A stretch of DNA of 64,000 nucleotides from JALZOC01 sp031361295 (GCA_031361295.1 JANMCN010000276.1:1-64000), one strand, 5' to 3'. Positions 43,446 to 51,711 are shown, counted from the first letter of the stretch. Notes: a model not told the origin generated them from the letters alone. Numbers and translations: made by a program.

Positions 43446-43451
43446 ATTATA
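43446..43451 (-). promoter_or_regulatory. glnS: consensus -10 of glnS
   Basis: TATAAT on the minus strand ends 15 nt before the glnS ATG. No clear -35 at 16-18 bp. Confidence 0.5.
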
Positions 43452-43561
43452 GCGGGGTGTCCGGATTTGATCGGTTTCGACCAGTCCGGCTGGAGCGGCG
43501 TCGCCCCCCCCGGAGGCGGAACCCGCCCGAACCCGGGCCCCGAGTAACATGGGGCAGCACT

Positions 43562-43981
43562 ATGGGCTTCCGCTATTCGCGACGCGTGCAATTTGGGGAC
43601 ACCGACCTCGTCGGCATCGTCCACTTCAGCATGTTCTTCCGGTACATGGAAGAAGCCGAGCATGCGCTGTGGCGCGCCGCCGGACTGCCCGTCATCCGGG
43701 AGGCGGATGGGGCGGGGTGGCCGAGGGTGTCGGCCACGTTCGACTACAAGGCTCCGCTGCGATTCGAGGACGAGTTCGAGGTGGACGTGGATCTCACCGA
43801 CATCACGAGGCGGACGATCCGGTACGCCTTCACCCTTCGTCGCGACGGGACCGTCATCGGGAAAGGAACTCTCACGGCCGTGAGTGCGCGCAAGCGAAAC
43901 GGCGGGCTCGAGGCGATCCCCGTCCCTGAGGACGTCGTCGCGCGCCTGCGGCGCGCCATCGAAACGGCCGCCCAGCCCTAG
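43562..43981 (+). CDS. acyl-CoA thioesterase, 4HBT/YbgC type
   Basis: A 139-residue hot-dog-fold thioesterase. The family start is plain: YSRRVQFGDTDLVGIVHFSMFFRYMEEAEHALWRAAG, with the catalytic Asp in FGDTDLVGIVHF and the long hot-dog helix after it. Strands ATFDYKAPLRFEDEFEVDVDLT and IRYAFTLRRDGTVIGKGTLTAVS complete the fold. It hydrolyses acyl- or aryl-CoA; a link to the Tol-Pal region, as for YbgC, is not seen here. Confidence 0.88.
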   Translation: MGFRYSRRVQFGDTDLVGIVHFSMFFRYMEEAEHALWRAAGLPVIREADGAGWPRVSATFDYKAPLRFEDEFEVDVDLTDITRRTIRYAFTLRRDGTVIGKGTLTAVSARKRNGGLEAIPVPEDVVARLRRAIETAAQP

Positions 43982-43991
43982 ACGGCCAGGC

Positions 43992-44960
43992 TCAGTGCGC
44001 AGGCGACGCGGGATGCAGCTCCCGGGCGAACTCCTCGTACTGATCCACTGCGACGTAGTCCACGCCCGCCCGAACAGCTGCCGTCCAGCGCTCGCGTACC
44101 GCATCGAGCGACCCGAAGTTGTACGACGGCGACCACCCGCTGGACGTATCACCCGGAGTGAAGCCGTCGAGGGTATAAAACCGGATCCACAACCCGGCGG
44201 CGTGGGCCTCGCGGACCGCTGATCGGAGCCGCGCCTCGTCCTCGGCCGTCCAGGGACCTGCCTTGGGCTGTCCCTCCGGCTCAATCACCGACCACGGATT
44301 GTTCGACCAGCGCCGGTAGTTCGTCGGCGTCAACGAGGCGTTCGGTCCGGTCCGGTGGACGGCGCCGAACACCCGCAGCTTCCCTCCCACGGGCACCCGC
44401 TCGTAGAAGTCCCGCTCCTGTTCGTCCTGCTCACCTGTCAGGACGAGCACGGGCCCGGCCGTGATCGAGGGCAGGTCCCCCGCGGACGCCGTCCGCGGCG
44501 CAGTGCTCAGCCAGGCCTCGTACTCGCCCAGCAGCGCCCACACCGCCTCGTGATGTGCCGCCTCGTCTGACTTGAAGTCGAGATTCAGCGTGATGAGCGG
44601 CCACTCGTCGCGACGGTTCTCACGCAGGGCCCGCTCGACCAGCGGACGGATCCGCTCGAAAAAGTAATCCCGCATGGCCGGTTCGTTTCCGGTGAACGGG
44701 GCGCCATGCGTCACCAGCGAGCGGCCCGTTCCGGTTCGGGGATCCACATACCACGCCAGATCCTGCTCGATCGCCAGCGGCAGCCCGGTGCCGAGCGCCC
44801 GCTCGATGCGGTCCGGCCACTGCCCGTCGTACGGATAGCAGTTGTGCGCATCGAGCAGCACGCGCGTCCCCGGCTTGAGGGCATCCGCCACCGGAACGGC
44901 CCCCTGAAGGCTTGCGCCAAGCACAAGGCACGACCAGACCAGGACGGATCGACGAATCAT
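43992..44960 (-). CDS. secreted PI-PLC/GDPD-like TIM-barrel protein
   Basis: A 322-residue exported protein with a signal peptide (VLVWSCLVLGASLQGA). The chain reads VLLDAHNCYPYDGQW, LAIEQDLAWYVD, SLVTHGAPFTGNEPAM, LITLNLDFKSDE, LWIRFYTLDG and GVDYVAVDQYEEFA. The two His (DAHN and THGAP), the acidic pair after the second strand and a C-terminal barrel strand match the phosphatidylinositol-specific phospholipase C / glycerophosphodiester phosphodiesterase superfamily. The precise substrate is unknown. Confidence 0.75.
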   Translation of the reverse strand: MIRRSVLVWSCLVLGASLQGAVPVADALKPGTRVLLDAHNCYPYDGQWPDRIERALGTGLPLAIEQDLAWYVDPRTGTGRSLVTHGAPFTGNEPAMRDYFFERIRPLVERALRENRRDEWPLITLNLDFKSDEAAHHEAVWALLGEYEAWLSTAPRTASAGDLPSITAGPVLVLTGEQDEQERDFYERVPVGGKLRVFGAVHRTGPNASLTPTNYRRWSNNPWSVIEPEGQPKAGPWTAEDEARLRSAVREAHAAGLWIRFYTLDGFTPGDTSSGWSPSYNFGSLDAVRERWTAAVRAGVDYVAVDQYEEFARELHPASPAH

Positions 44961-45043
44961 CCGGAGAGTCTATCCTCACCCTGGCGCGGGCAGGAAACGC
45001 GTAAGCCACGACCCTCATGGTCCCGTACGCGGCAGTGATGCGT

Positions 45044-45157
45044 TTACCAGCGCGGACCGCTGCAGCCGCGCATCAGCACCGTGAGCAGCAGCGTTCCCAC
45101 AATCGAGACCGCCAGCGATCCGAGACACCCGAGCCGGCTGGAGAAGAGTCCGAACAT
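45044..45157 (-). CDS. possible 37-residue single-helix membrane peptide
   Basis: Too short for ordinary gene calling. From an ATG at 45157 to a TAA at 45044 it reads MFGLFSSRLGCLGSLAVSIVG, then TLLLTVLMRGCSGPRW. That is one clean 18-residue hydrophobic helix flanked by Arg, with a Cys on each side. No Shine-Dalgarno is visible, and a short inverted repeat (TGCAC/GTGCA) lies around the start. It sits alone between the phosphodiesterase-like and cupin genes. Coding status is uncertain. Confidence 0.4.
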   Translation of the reverse strand: MFGLFSSRLGCLGSLAVSIVGTLLLTVLMRGCSGPRW

Positions 45158-45212
45158 GCACACCGTGGTGCATAGGCGCTGCCATGCGCCGCCTGAGCTG
45201 GATCGAGTGCCT

Positions 45213-45647
45213 TCACCGTGGTTTCTGCTCGTAGTTGATGAGGATCACGAGGTTCTCCACCCCGACCTGCTTGAGGCCATGTGAGCTGCCTGGCCGCGTC
45301 AGCACCGCCGTCCCCGGTCCGACGTCGAAGCCCTTGCCGTCGATCGTCATGAGTCCGTGCCCACTGAGGACGTAGTAGATTTCGTCTTCCGTCTGTTCGT
45401 GGTACCCGATCCCGGAGCCCGGCTTGAGCGCGCGCTTCCTGAACACGAGGCCGAGCCCCGGCGTCTGCCGGAAGAAGGAATAGCCGATGGTTTCTCCGCC
45501 GCCGTTGTGGGTACCCGGTTCGGCCGCCGCGACGTCCGCGTCGCGCTCGATCACGTAGCCGCCCGGCACGGGTTTCCTGGGGGCTGCCTGCCCCCACCCG
45601 CCGCAGCACACCAGCCCGATCAACAACACTGCATAACGCTTCGCCAT
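45213..45647 (-). CDS. exported single-domain cupin protein
   Basis: A 144-residue protein with a signal peptide (YAVLLIGLVCCGGWGQAA) that may be a lipoprotein signal. The cupin core has motif 1 GSGIGYHEQTEDEIYYVLSGHG (two His-Glu-type metal ligands in HEQTEDE) and motif 2 GTAVLTRPGSSHGLKQVG with the last His. The ATG at 45647 has AGGAGG upstream. Small secreted cupins often bind a metal and a sugar or act as sensors; no substrate can be named. Confidence 0.85.
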   Translation of the reverse strand: MAKRYAVLLIGLVCCGGWGQAAPRKPVPGGYVIERDADVAAAEPGTHNGGGETIGYSFFRQTPGLGLVFRKRALKPGSGIGYHEQTEDEIYYVLSGHGLMTIDGKGFDVGPGTAVLTRPGSSHGLKQVGVENLVILINYEQKPR

Positions 45648-45717
45648 GAGGTCCTCCTGAGACACCGCATGATAGGCCGGATGGCGCCGTCGATCGGGCG
45701 CGCCCTGTCGCCCGCGT

Positions 45718-46860
45718 TCAGGCGACGAGAGGGCGGATGGACGTTGCGCCGCCGCAGGACTTCCGGACGATGAGGGGAGTGTGGAGCAGGATGTCGCGCG
45801 GCGGGAGTTCAGGGCGGGTGAGACGCTCGAGCATCGCGGCCATGGCCGCGATGCCAATCTCGCGGCAGGGCTGCCGGAGCGTCGTCAGAGGCACCGGCAG
45901 CAGACTCGCGTACTGGACATCGTCGATGCCGGCTATACGCACATCGCCGGGGATGGCGTGGCCGAGCGTCAGCAGCGTGTGCATCACCAGCCCGGCGGTG
46001 TGATCGTTCGCGCAGACAATCCCGTCTGGCGCGGCGTCCTGCATGAGACGCGCCACGGCGTGCGGGTCCGAGGGATCGAACTCCACGCTCGACGCGTCGT
46101 CCACCGGGATGCCGTACGCGTGCAGGGCTTCGCGGTAGCCGGCCCTGCGCGCGTCAACGGTGGACGCGGCGTTGGCGAGGCTCACAAAGGCGAGGCGGCG
46201 GGCGGCAAGGCGCAACAGGTGTTCGGTAATCTGGTACCCCGCACGGCGGTTGTCGATGCCCACGAGGTCGTGGTGTTCGCGCTGCCCGTAGGGCAATGTC
46301 GGGCGATCGAGCAGCACAATCGGAATGCCCGCGGCCTCGAGCGCAGCGGAGATTTGCGCGTTCACCTGGTCTTTGTTCGGCGTGAGCTCGAGCGGAGCGA
46401 AGAAGACGCCCGCAACCTGCCGCTCGATGTACTGCGCGCAACGCTCCCAGGCGGCGTCCTCTTTCTGGGCGGGGGACAGATCCGAGGCGCCGCCCGGCAG
46501 CAGGAACGCATGATCCCGTGCGGCCGGCGCCCCTGTAAGGTGTCGCACGATCGGCTCGAGGATCTCGGTGTCTGCCAGGTCGGGGATGAGCAACCCGAAT
46601 GCAGCCCGGCCCGCCACCGCGTGCTGGCGCCCGCGGCGCACGTAGGTGCCGGAGCCGGCGCGCCGTTCGATCAGCCCTTCGTGCTGGAGATCGCGCAGGG
46701 CCCTCCCGATCGTGATTCGGGACGCGCCGAACGTCTTGACGAGATCCGCCTCGCTCGGCAAACGGTGTCCTGACGCAAATGTTCCCGCCGCGATGTCCGC
46801 GCGAAGCGCGTTGTAGACCTGCCGGTGCTTTGGGAGCGGGCCCGTCGTGGAACCTGACAT
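45718..46860 (-). CDS. GntR-type repressor with LacI-like sugar-binding domain (AraR type)
   Basis: A 380-residue transcription factor. The N-terminal winged HTH is GntR type (KHRQVYNALRADIAAGTFASGHRLPSEADLVKTFGASRITIGRALRDLQHEGLIERRAGSGTYV). The C-terminal 290 residues form a periplasmic-binding-protein-like domain (FGLLIPDLAD; GVFFAPLELTPN; IPIVLLDRP; IVCANDHTAGLVM; VRIAGIDDVQYASLL) as in AraR. It probably responds to a sugar or sugar phosphate. It is divergent from a HAD phosphatase gene with mirrored promoter elements between them, and GTCG/CGAC boxes in the gap are candidate operators. Confidence 0.9.
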   Translation of the reverse strand: MSGSTTGPLPKHRQVYNALRADIAAGTFASGHRLPSEADLVKTFGASRITIGRALRDLQHEGLIERRAGSGTYVRRGRQHAVAGRAAFGLLIPDLADTEILEPIVRHLTGAPAARDHAFLLPGGASDLSPAQKEDAAWERCAQYIERQVAGVFFAPLELTPNKDQVNAQISAALEAAGIPIVLLDRPTLPYGQREHHDLVGIDNRRAGYQITEHLLRLAARRLAFVSLANAASTVDARRAGYREALHAYGIPVDDASSVEFDPSDPHAVARLMQDAAPDGIVCANDHTAGLVMHTLLTLGHAIPGDVRIAGIDDVQYASLLPVPLTTLRQPCREIGIAAMAAMLERLTRPELPPRDILLHTPLIVRKSCGGATSIRPLVA

Positions 46861-46866
46861 GTCAAG

Positions 46867-46877
46867 ATGATATAACA
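46867..46877 (-). promoter_or_regulatory. shared 11-bp element: -10 of the GntR/LacI regulator
   Basis: TGTTATATCAT on the minus strand, with its TATCAT hexamer ending 6 nt before the regulator ATG. An identical copy serves the divergent gene at the same distance. Confidence 0.6.
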
Positions 46878-46891
46878 ACCGGGTAAAATCC

Positions 46892-46907
46892 ACGACACAA
46901 ATGTCGT
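46892..46907. promoter_or_regulatory. candidate operator palindrome ACGACA-N4-TGTCGT
   Basis: Perfect 6-bp arms with a 4-nt CAAA spacer, directly upstream of the regulator's -10. A further CGAC at 46915-46918 pairs with the GTCG at 46903. This is the most likely binding site for the regulator encoded next to it. Confidence 0.5.
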
Positions 46908-46963
46908 AAAATATCGACTATTATTACCAAATTCGTGTGAGTCTGCCAGCCTGACGAGCTCGA

Positions 46964-46992
46964 TTGACCTGAGCCTAAAGCTGTTATATCAT
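46964..46992 (+). promoter_or_regulatory. promoter of the HAD gene: TTGACC-N17-TATCAT
   Basis: TTGACC (46964-46969), a 17-bp spacer, and TATCAT (46987-46992) ending 6 nt before the ATG. The predicted start site is the A of the ATG, so the mRNA is leaderless. The 11-bp TGTTATATCAT (46982-46992) is the exact copy of the element in front of the regulator. Confidence 0.65.
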
Positions 46993-46998
46993 TAGGCC

Positions 46999-47835
46999 AT
47001 GGCATTTATCGCGACTCCGGAGCCGGGCCGGCATTTCCTGGTGGCTTCGGACTTTGATCAGACTCTGAGTTTCAATGATTCCGGGATCGTCCTGGCTGAG
47101 CGGATGGGCGTGCCGGCGTTCGCCGCCAAAGTCGAGGGGCTGAGGCGCAGCAATCTCGTGCACCAGGGTGGCGAGCTCGCCTACCTGATCCGTCACGATC
47201 CCGAGTTTCGCAGCGTCCGGCGTGAGCACCTGGTCGAGGCAGGTCGGGGCGTTCGCCTCAAGAACCACATCCCGGAGCTCGTCGACTTCCTGTCGAACGG
47301 AATCGAGGGATACCGTTTTTCCTTCTACGTGATCTCGGCGGCGCCGCGCGAGGTCATCGAATCCGCACTCGAGGGAATCGTGCCGCCGGAACACATCTTC
47401 GGCACCGAGTTCGACTACGACGACCTGTCCGGCGAAATCCGTTCGGTCCGCCAGGTGCCTGCCGGGTACGGCAAGGTCGAGGTGCTCGAGGGCATCGAGC
47501 GGCGCCTGGCCATCAGTCCCGAACGGACGGTGTACGTCGGCGACGGCAGCTCCGATGTGCACGTCATGCTGCACGTCAACAACCGCGACGGCTTCACCAT
47601 CGCGGTGTCCGAGAACCAGCTCCTGTCGCGTATCGCGCAGCGCACGGTTCTCAGCGACAGCGCGCTCAGCGTCCTCGTGCCCATCCTGCGGCGGATCGGC
47701 TGGCGTTCGGCGGCGATTCGCGCGGTGTTCGAGTCGTTCGGGCTCCCGCTTCGCGAGTGGGAACGGGTGCGGACCGACTGGTTGACGATTGGGGATCCCC
47801 ATCCGGGCGGGGACATCTCCGGCGCCGGACTCTGA
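46999..47835 (+). CDS. HAD-IB phosphatase, phosphoserine-phosphatase-like
   Basis: A 278-residue HAD phosphatase. Motif I is VASDFDQTLSFNDSG, motif II SAAP in FYVISAAPREVIE, and motif IV VYVGDGSSDVHVMLHVNN. The DFDxT-type motif I and the cap inserted after it match the HAD-IB/PSPase group. It is transcribed from a leaderless promoter opposite the GntR/LacI regulator, which probably controls it. The substrate may be a sugar phosphate or phosphoserine. No Shine-Dalgarno is present. Confidence 0.87.
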   Translation: MAFIATPEPGRHFLVASDFDQTLSFNDSGIVLAERMGVPAFAAKVEGLRRSNLVHQGGELAYLIRHDPEFRSVRREHLVEAGRGVRLKNHIPELVDFLSNGIEGYRFSFYVISAAPREVIESALEGIVPPEHIFGTEFDYDDLSGEIRSVRQVPAGYGKVEVLEGIERRLAISPERTVYVGDGSSDVHVMLHVNNRDGFTIAVSENQLLSRIAQRTVLSDSALSVLVPILRRIGWRSAAIRAVFESFGLPLREWERVRTDWLTIGDPHPGGDISGAGL

Positions 47836-47874
47836 GCGCACGCCCGAACGGGCGCATTCGAAAGCAGGAAACCA

Positions 47875-48105
47875 ATGTCTGAGTGGCTCGGGTGGATCGC
47901 GACAGGTGTGTTCACGTCTTCTTACCTCTTCAAGCGGGCGGACACGCTCCGTCTCGTCCAGATGGTCGCGGCGTTGATGTGGATCGGCTACGGTGTGCTC
48001 GTCAGCGCCTACCCGGTCATCGTCGCCAACCTGCTCGTCTTCGGCGCCGCGGCTGCCGCCACCTGGTCCTCGTCGCGCAACGCTCGCCGCAACCTGAGCG
48101 CGTAA
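47875..48105 (+). CDS. YgjV-like small membrane protein
   Basis: A 76-residue protein with three hydrophobic segments: LGWIATGVFTSSYLF, QMVAALMWIGYGVLVSAYPVIVANLLVFGAAAAATW. The FKRADTLRLVQM loop with Lys-Arg and the WIGYG motif resemble the YgjV/PQ-loop-related inner membrane proteins. It follows the HAD gene by 39 nt and may be in its transcript. Function unknown. Confidence 0.72.
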   Translation: MSEWLGWIATGVFTSSYLFKRADTLRLVQMVAALMWIGYGVLVSAYPVIVANLLVFGAAAAATWSSSRNARRNLSA

Positions 48106-48187
48106 ATCCCCGCGGCTGTAACGTTCTGGCGGTTTCGCTGCAGTACCTTCCGAGGCGGGCCACCTTGCGCCTCCTCAGGAGGACATC

Positions 48188-49153
48188 ATGAGAGTTCGGA
48201 CGACTGCGTGTTTCACGGCGATAGCCCTGCTGGCCGCCGCCATGGCTTCAGTTCCGGCGGCGGCTCAGGCGCCCTTCGCGCGCATCGTGGTCTTTGGAGC
48301 CAGCTTGTCTGACTCCGGGAACGCCTTCGCGCTGCGAGGAGGGACGAACACCCCACCCGACTACCTGCTGGATCCGCTGCTCGTGCCCAGTGCCCCGTAC
48401 GCCAGGGGCGGGCACCACTTCAGCAATGGAGCCACATGGATCGAGCAGTTCGCACGCTCGAGGGGTCTTGCCGGCAGTGTGCGGCCCGCATTCGCCGCGT
48501 CGGACCCCAATGCGACGAACTACGCGGTCGGCGGCGCGCGGGCGTACGAGGACGGCATCAACATCAATCTGGCGGCGCAGGTAGACGCGTTTCTTGGCCA
48601 GGTTGGCGGCGTCGCCCCGTCCGATGCGCTGTACACCATCGAAATGGGCGGCAATGACATCCGCGATGCGCTGGTTGCCTTCTCGGAAGGCCGCGATGGC
48701 GCCGCCATCCTCCAGGCGGCGAATGTATCAATCGCCCGCAGCATCGGAGCGCTGTACGCGGCGGGGGCGCGGACGTTCCTCGTGTGGCGCGCCCCGGACG
48801 TCGGGCTGACGCCGGCAATACACACGCTCGACACGTTCAACCCCGGCGCGGCCCACCTGGCCACGGTGTTGACTCAGGGCTTCAACGCCGGGCTCGATGG
48901 CGTCGTCAGCCGGCTTTCAGGAATTCCCGGAATCAGGATCACGCGGCTCGACGCGTACCGCCTGCTCCACGATCTCGTCGCCGATCCGGCGGCGTATGGT
49001 CTCACCGATACGGTGAGCGCCTGCGTCACGCCCAACATTCCCCCGTTCACCTGCGATCGTCCCGACACGTTTCTCTTTTGGGACGGCATTCATCCGACCA
49101 AGGCCGTCCACGCGATCATCGCCAACGAAGCGGCATCCGCGCTGACGCGCTGA
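48188..49153 (+). CDS. secreted SGNH/GDSL esterase
   Basis: A 321-residue exported esterase/lipase with a signal peptide ending in AAAQA. Block I is VVFGASLSDSGNAF, so the GDSL motif reads GASL with nucleophile Ser39. Block III is EMGGNDIRD and block V WDGIHPTKAVH with the catalytic Asp and His. The AGGAGGAC at the start decides for ATG 48188. Members hydrolyse lipids or acylated sugars outside the cell. Confidence 0.9.
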   Translation: MRVRTTACFTAIALLAAAMASVPAAAQAPFARIVVFGASLSDSGNAFALRGGTNTPPDYLLDPLLVPSAPYARGGHHFSNGATWIEQFARSRGLAGSVRPAFAASDPNATNYAVGGARAYEDGININLAAQVDAFLGQVGGVAPSDALYTIEMGGNDIRDALVAFSEGRDGAAILQAANVSIARSIGALYAAGARTFLVWRAPDVGLTPAIHTLDTFNPGAAHLATVLTQGFNAGLDGVVSRLSGIPGIRITRLDAYRLLHDLVADPAAYGLTDTVSACVTPNIPPFTCDRPDTFLFWDGIHPTKAVHAIIANEAASALTR

Positions 49154-49165
49154 GCTGATGCCTTG

Positions 49166-49198
49166 GCAGGAGTGGTGGCGTCGGGGCCGCCCTCCTGC
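49166..49198 (+). repeat. inverted repeat after the GDSL gene
   Basis: GCAGGAG (49166-49172) pairs with CTCCTGC (49192-49198) around 19 nt. There is no T run, so its role as a terminator is doubtful. Confidence 0.3.
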
Positions 49199-49288
49199 TA
49201 AACGTCAGCCCGCCTGGTCGGCGCAGGTCAGAGGCAAGCCTGAGGCCCGGCGAGCGCTAATCTGGTGAGAACGCCGCGCCGGCACCTA

Positions 49289-49294
49289 TATAAT
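49289..49294 (+). promoter_or_regulatory. consensus -10 of the kinase/dehydrogenase operon
   Basis: TATAAT 17 nt before the GTG at 49312. No -35 at 17 bp. The leader would be about ten nucleotides and has no Shine-Dalgarno. Confidence 0.5.
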
Positions 49295-49311
49295 GAGCGC
49301 CGATTTCCATT

Positions 49312-51711
49312 GTGACCTTATCGGTCGGGACCGCAATCGGCCCGTACGAGGTCGGCGCCCTCCTTGGCGTCGGAGGCATGGGTGAGGTCTATCGAGCCGT
49401 TGACAGTCGGCTGGGTCGCGCGGTCGCGCTGAAGATTCTTCCGGCACATCTATCCGACGATCCCGGCAGACGGCAACGTTTCGATCGGGAGGCGCGGACG
49501 ATCTCCAGCCTTAACCATCCGCACATCTGCCGGGTTTACGATGTCGGCCACCAGGATGACCTGAGCTACATCGTCATGGAGTTTCTCGAGGGGGAGACGC
49601 TCGAAGCTCGCCTCCGTCGCGGTCCTCTCGCTCTGAGGGAGAGCTTGAAGTACGCGGTGCAGATTGGCGACGCGCTCGATCAGGCCCACCGGCACGGGAT
49701 CGTTCACCGGGACCTGAAACCGGGAAACATCATGCTCACGGCTGCCGGCGCGATACTGCTGGATTTCGGCCTTGCGAAATCGTCGCTGCCGGGACTGCTG
49801 GCGACGAGGTCGCGAAGTTATGAGCCGCACGTGTCCCTTACAGCAGAAGGCACATTCGCCGGGACGCCGGCATACATGGCTCCCGAGCGGTTCCAAGGCC
49901 ACGAGGCTGACGCAGGCGCTGACGTGTTCGCCTTCGGCGCAGTGCTCTTCGAGATGCTCACCCATCGGCGTGCGTTCGACGGCGCGACCGATGCAGAGGT
50001 CATGGCGGCCGTGATGACGTCCACGCCTCCGCGGGTGTCCGAGCTCCGCCCCGACGCGCCCCGCGCGCTCGATCAGCTCGTGGATCGGTGCCTGTCCAGA
50101 GATCCCGACGATCGGTGGCAGACGACCCGCGATCTGGTCAGCCAGTTGAAATGGATTGGCGAGCCGGAGCCGACGCGCGGCGGCCAGTGGGCACGCTGGT
50201 CGCGGGGGAACCTGCTGCGTCTCGGCATCACAGCTGGTGTGCTCGGAGCGCTGCTGACTGGCGCAAGCGTTGCGTGGAAGATGGGCAGCGGCGCGATCGA
50301 CTCCATTGCGGTCCTTCCGCTCCAGAACGTCGGGGGCGATCCCGAGATGGAGTATCTCAGCGACGGCCTCACCGAGAGCGTCATCCGTGCCTTGTCGCCG
50401 CTTCCAGCGATGAAGGTGATGTCGGGCGCGTCGGTCGCGCGGTACAAGGGGCAGAAGGCTGATCCCCGGACTGTCGCACAACTGTTGGATGTCCGCGCGG
50501 TCCTCGTTGGGAGCGTCACGCGACACGACAGCGAACTGTCCATCAGCGTCGAGGTGGTGGACGGGCGCGACAATCGACAGATATGGAGTGAGCATTACAG
50601 CCGGCCGCTCGCGGAGATCTTCGGCATTCAAGAAGACATTGCCAGGGAAATCGCCGAGAAGCTCCGCCTGCACCTCTCGGGAGCCGACCAGCAGCGGCTG
50701 GTGAAGCGCTTCACCGAGAGCACCGACGCGTACGAGCTGTATCTGAAAGGACGGTATTACTGGAACCGGCGCACCCCGCAGGATCTGCTGCGAAGCCTCA
50801 GGTTTTTCAAGGAGGCGATCGCGAAGGACCCCGACTACGCCCTCGCCTATGCGGGTCTTGCGGATGCTTACGATCTGATCGGCTCGGCCGGCTACGACGT
50901 CCTGCCGCCGCTGGACGTCCTGCCGAAAGCCAAAGCCGCCGCGGTCCAGGCTCTGCGGCTCGACGACCAGCTCGCGGAAGCGCACGCCGCAATGGGCTTC
51001 ATCCTGCGTTACGAATGGAACCGCCCCGCTGCGGAGCGGGAACATCGCCGCTCCGTCGAGCTCGATCCCAACTACGCGACGGGCCGGCAGTGGCTGGCGA
51101 GCCAGTTGTGGACAGAGGGACGCTTCGAGGAAGCGCTGGGTCAGCTGAAGGAAGCGCAGACGCTCGATCCCTTGTCTTCGCTGATCAGCATGAACCTGGG
51201 CCGGCACTTTTACTACGCGCGCGATTACGATCGCGCCCTCGAGGCTTTCAAGAAGGCGCTGATCCTGGACGATCGTAACGTCGCTGCCGGACAGATGGTC
51301 GCTCTGACCTGCATTGCCAAAGGGCAACCCGACGCGGCGCTCTCGCAGCTACGGCGATCGCCTGCACCGCCCGGCGCGTGGCTGGCTGTGCTCGGCTATG
51401 TCAGCGCTGTGACTGGGGATTCTGACGGAGCCCACAACGTGATCGCCGAGCTGACGGCCCTCTCCAGCCATCGCTATATTCCCGCCTATGCTTTTGCGAC
51501 GGTGTACGCAGGGCTGGGTGACACGGACAAGGCATTCCAGTACCTGGCGCGCGCGCGTGACGAACGATCGGCGTATCTCGATTACCTCAACGTGGAGCCA
51601 ACGCTCGACGGCCTCCGCGACGATCCGAGATTCAGCGACCTGCTTCGACACGTCAACCTTCCGGTTCCTGCCATCCCGAAGCCGCATGCCCATGCACGTC
51701 CCCCCTCCTGA
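49312..51711 (+). CDS. membrane Ser/Thr protein kinase with FlgO-like and TPR domains
   Basis: A 799-residue Hanks-type kinase. Residues 11-275 hold the kinase: glycine loop GVGGMGEVYRA, Lys41, catalytic loop HRDLKPGN at 132-139, DFG at 151-153 and APE in MAPERF, so it should be active. One transmembrane helix (LGITAGVLGALLTGASVAW, about 304-322) follows. The extracytoplasmic part starts with a TolB/FlgO-like domain (IAVLPLQNVGGDPEMEYLSDGLTE) and continues with about six TPRs. GTG start. It heads a tight operon with the Tat protein and the GMC enzyme. Confidence 0.93.
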   Translation: MTLSVGTAIGPYEVGALLGVGGMGEVYRAVDSRLGRAVALKILPAHLSDDPGRRQRFDREARTISSLNHPHICRVYDVGHQDDLSYIVMEFLEGETLEARLRRGPLALRESLKYAVQIGDALDQAHRHGIVHRDLKPGNIMLTAAGAILLDFGLAKSSLPGLLATRSRSYEPHVSLTAEGTFAGTPAYMAPERFQGHEADAGADVFAFGAVLFEMLTHRRAFDGATDAEVMAAVMTSTPPRVSELRPDAPRALDQLVDRCLSRDPDDRWQTTRDLVSQLKWIGEPEPTRGGQWARWSRGNLLRLGITAGVLGALLTGASVAWKMGSGAIDSIAVLPLQNVGGDPEMEYLSDGLTESVIRALSPLPAMKVMSGASVARYKGQKADPRTVAQLLDVRAVLVGSVTRHDSELSISVEVVDGRDNRQIWSEHYSRPLAEIFGIQEDIAREIAEKLRLHLSGADQQRLVKRFTESTDAYELYLKGRYYWNRRTPQDLLRSLRFFKEAIAKDPDYALAYAGLADAYDLIGSAGYDVLPPLDVLPKAKAAAVQALRLDDQLAEAHAAMGFILRYEWNRPAAEREHRRSVELDPNYATGRQWLASQLWTEGRFEEALGQLKEAQTLDPLSSLISMNLGRHFYYARDYDRALEAFKKALILDDRNVAAGQMVALTCIAKGQPDAALSQLRRSPAPPGAWLAVLGYVSAVTGDSDGAHNVIAELTALSSHRYIPAYAFATVYAGLGDTDKAFQYLARARDERSAYLDYLNVEPTLDGLRDDPRFSDLLRHVNLPVPAIPKPHAHARPPS

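Noticed and set aside
49450..51327. 625-codon frame on the strand opposite the kinase gene
   Set aside because: It is an antisense shadow caused by the high GC codon pattern; the sequence has no motif, while the sense frame holds a complete kinase and TPRs.
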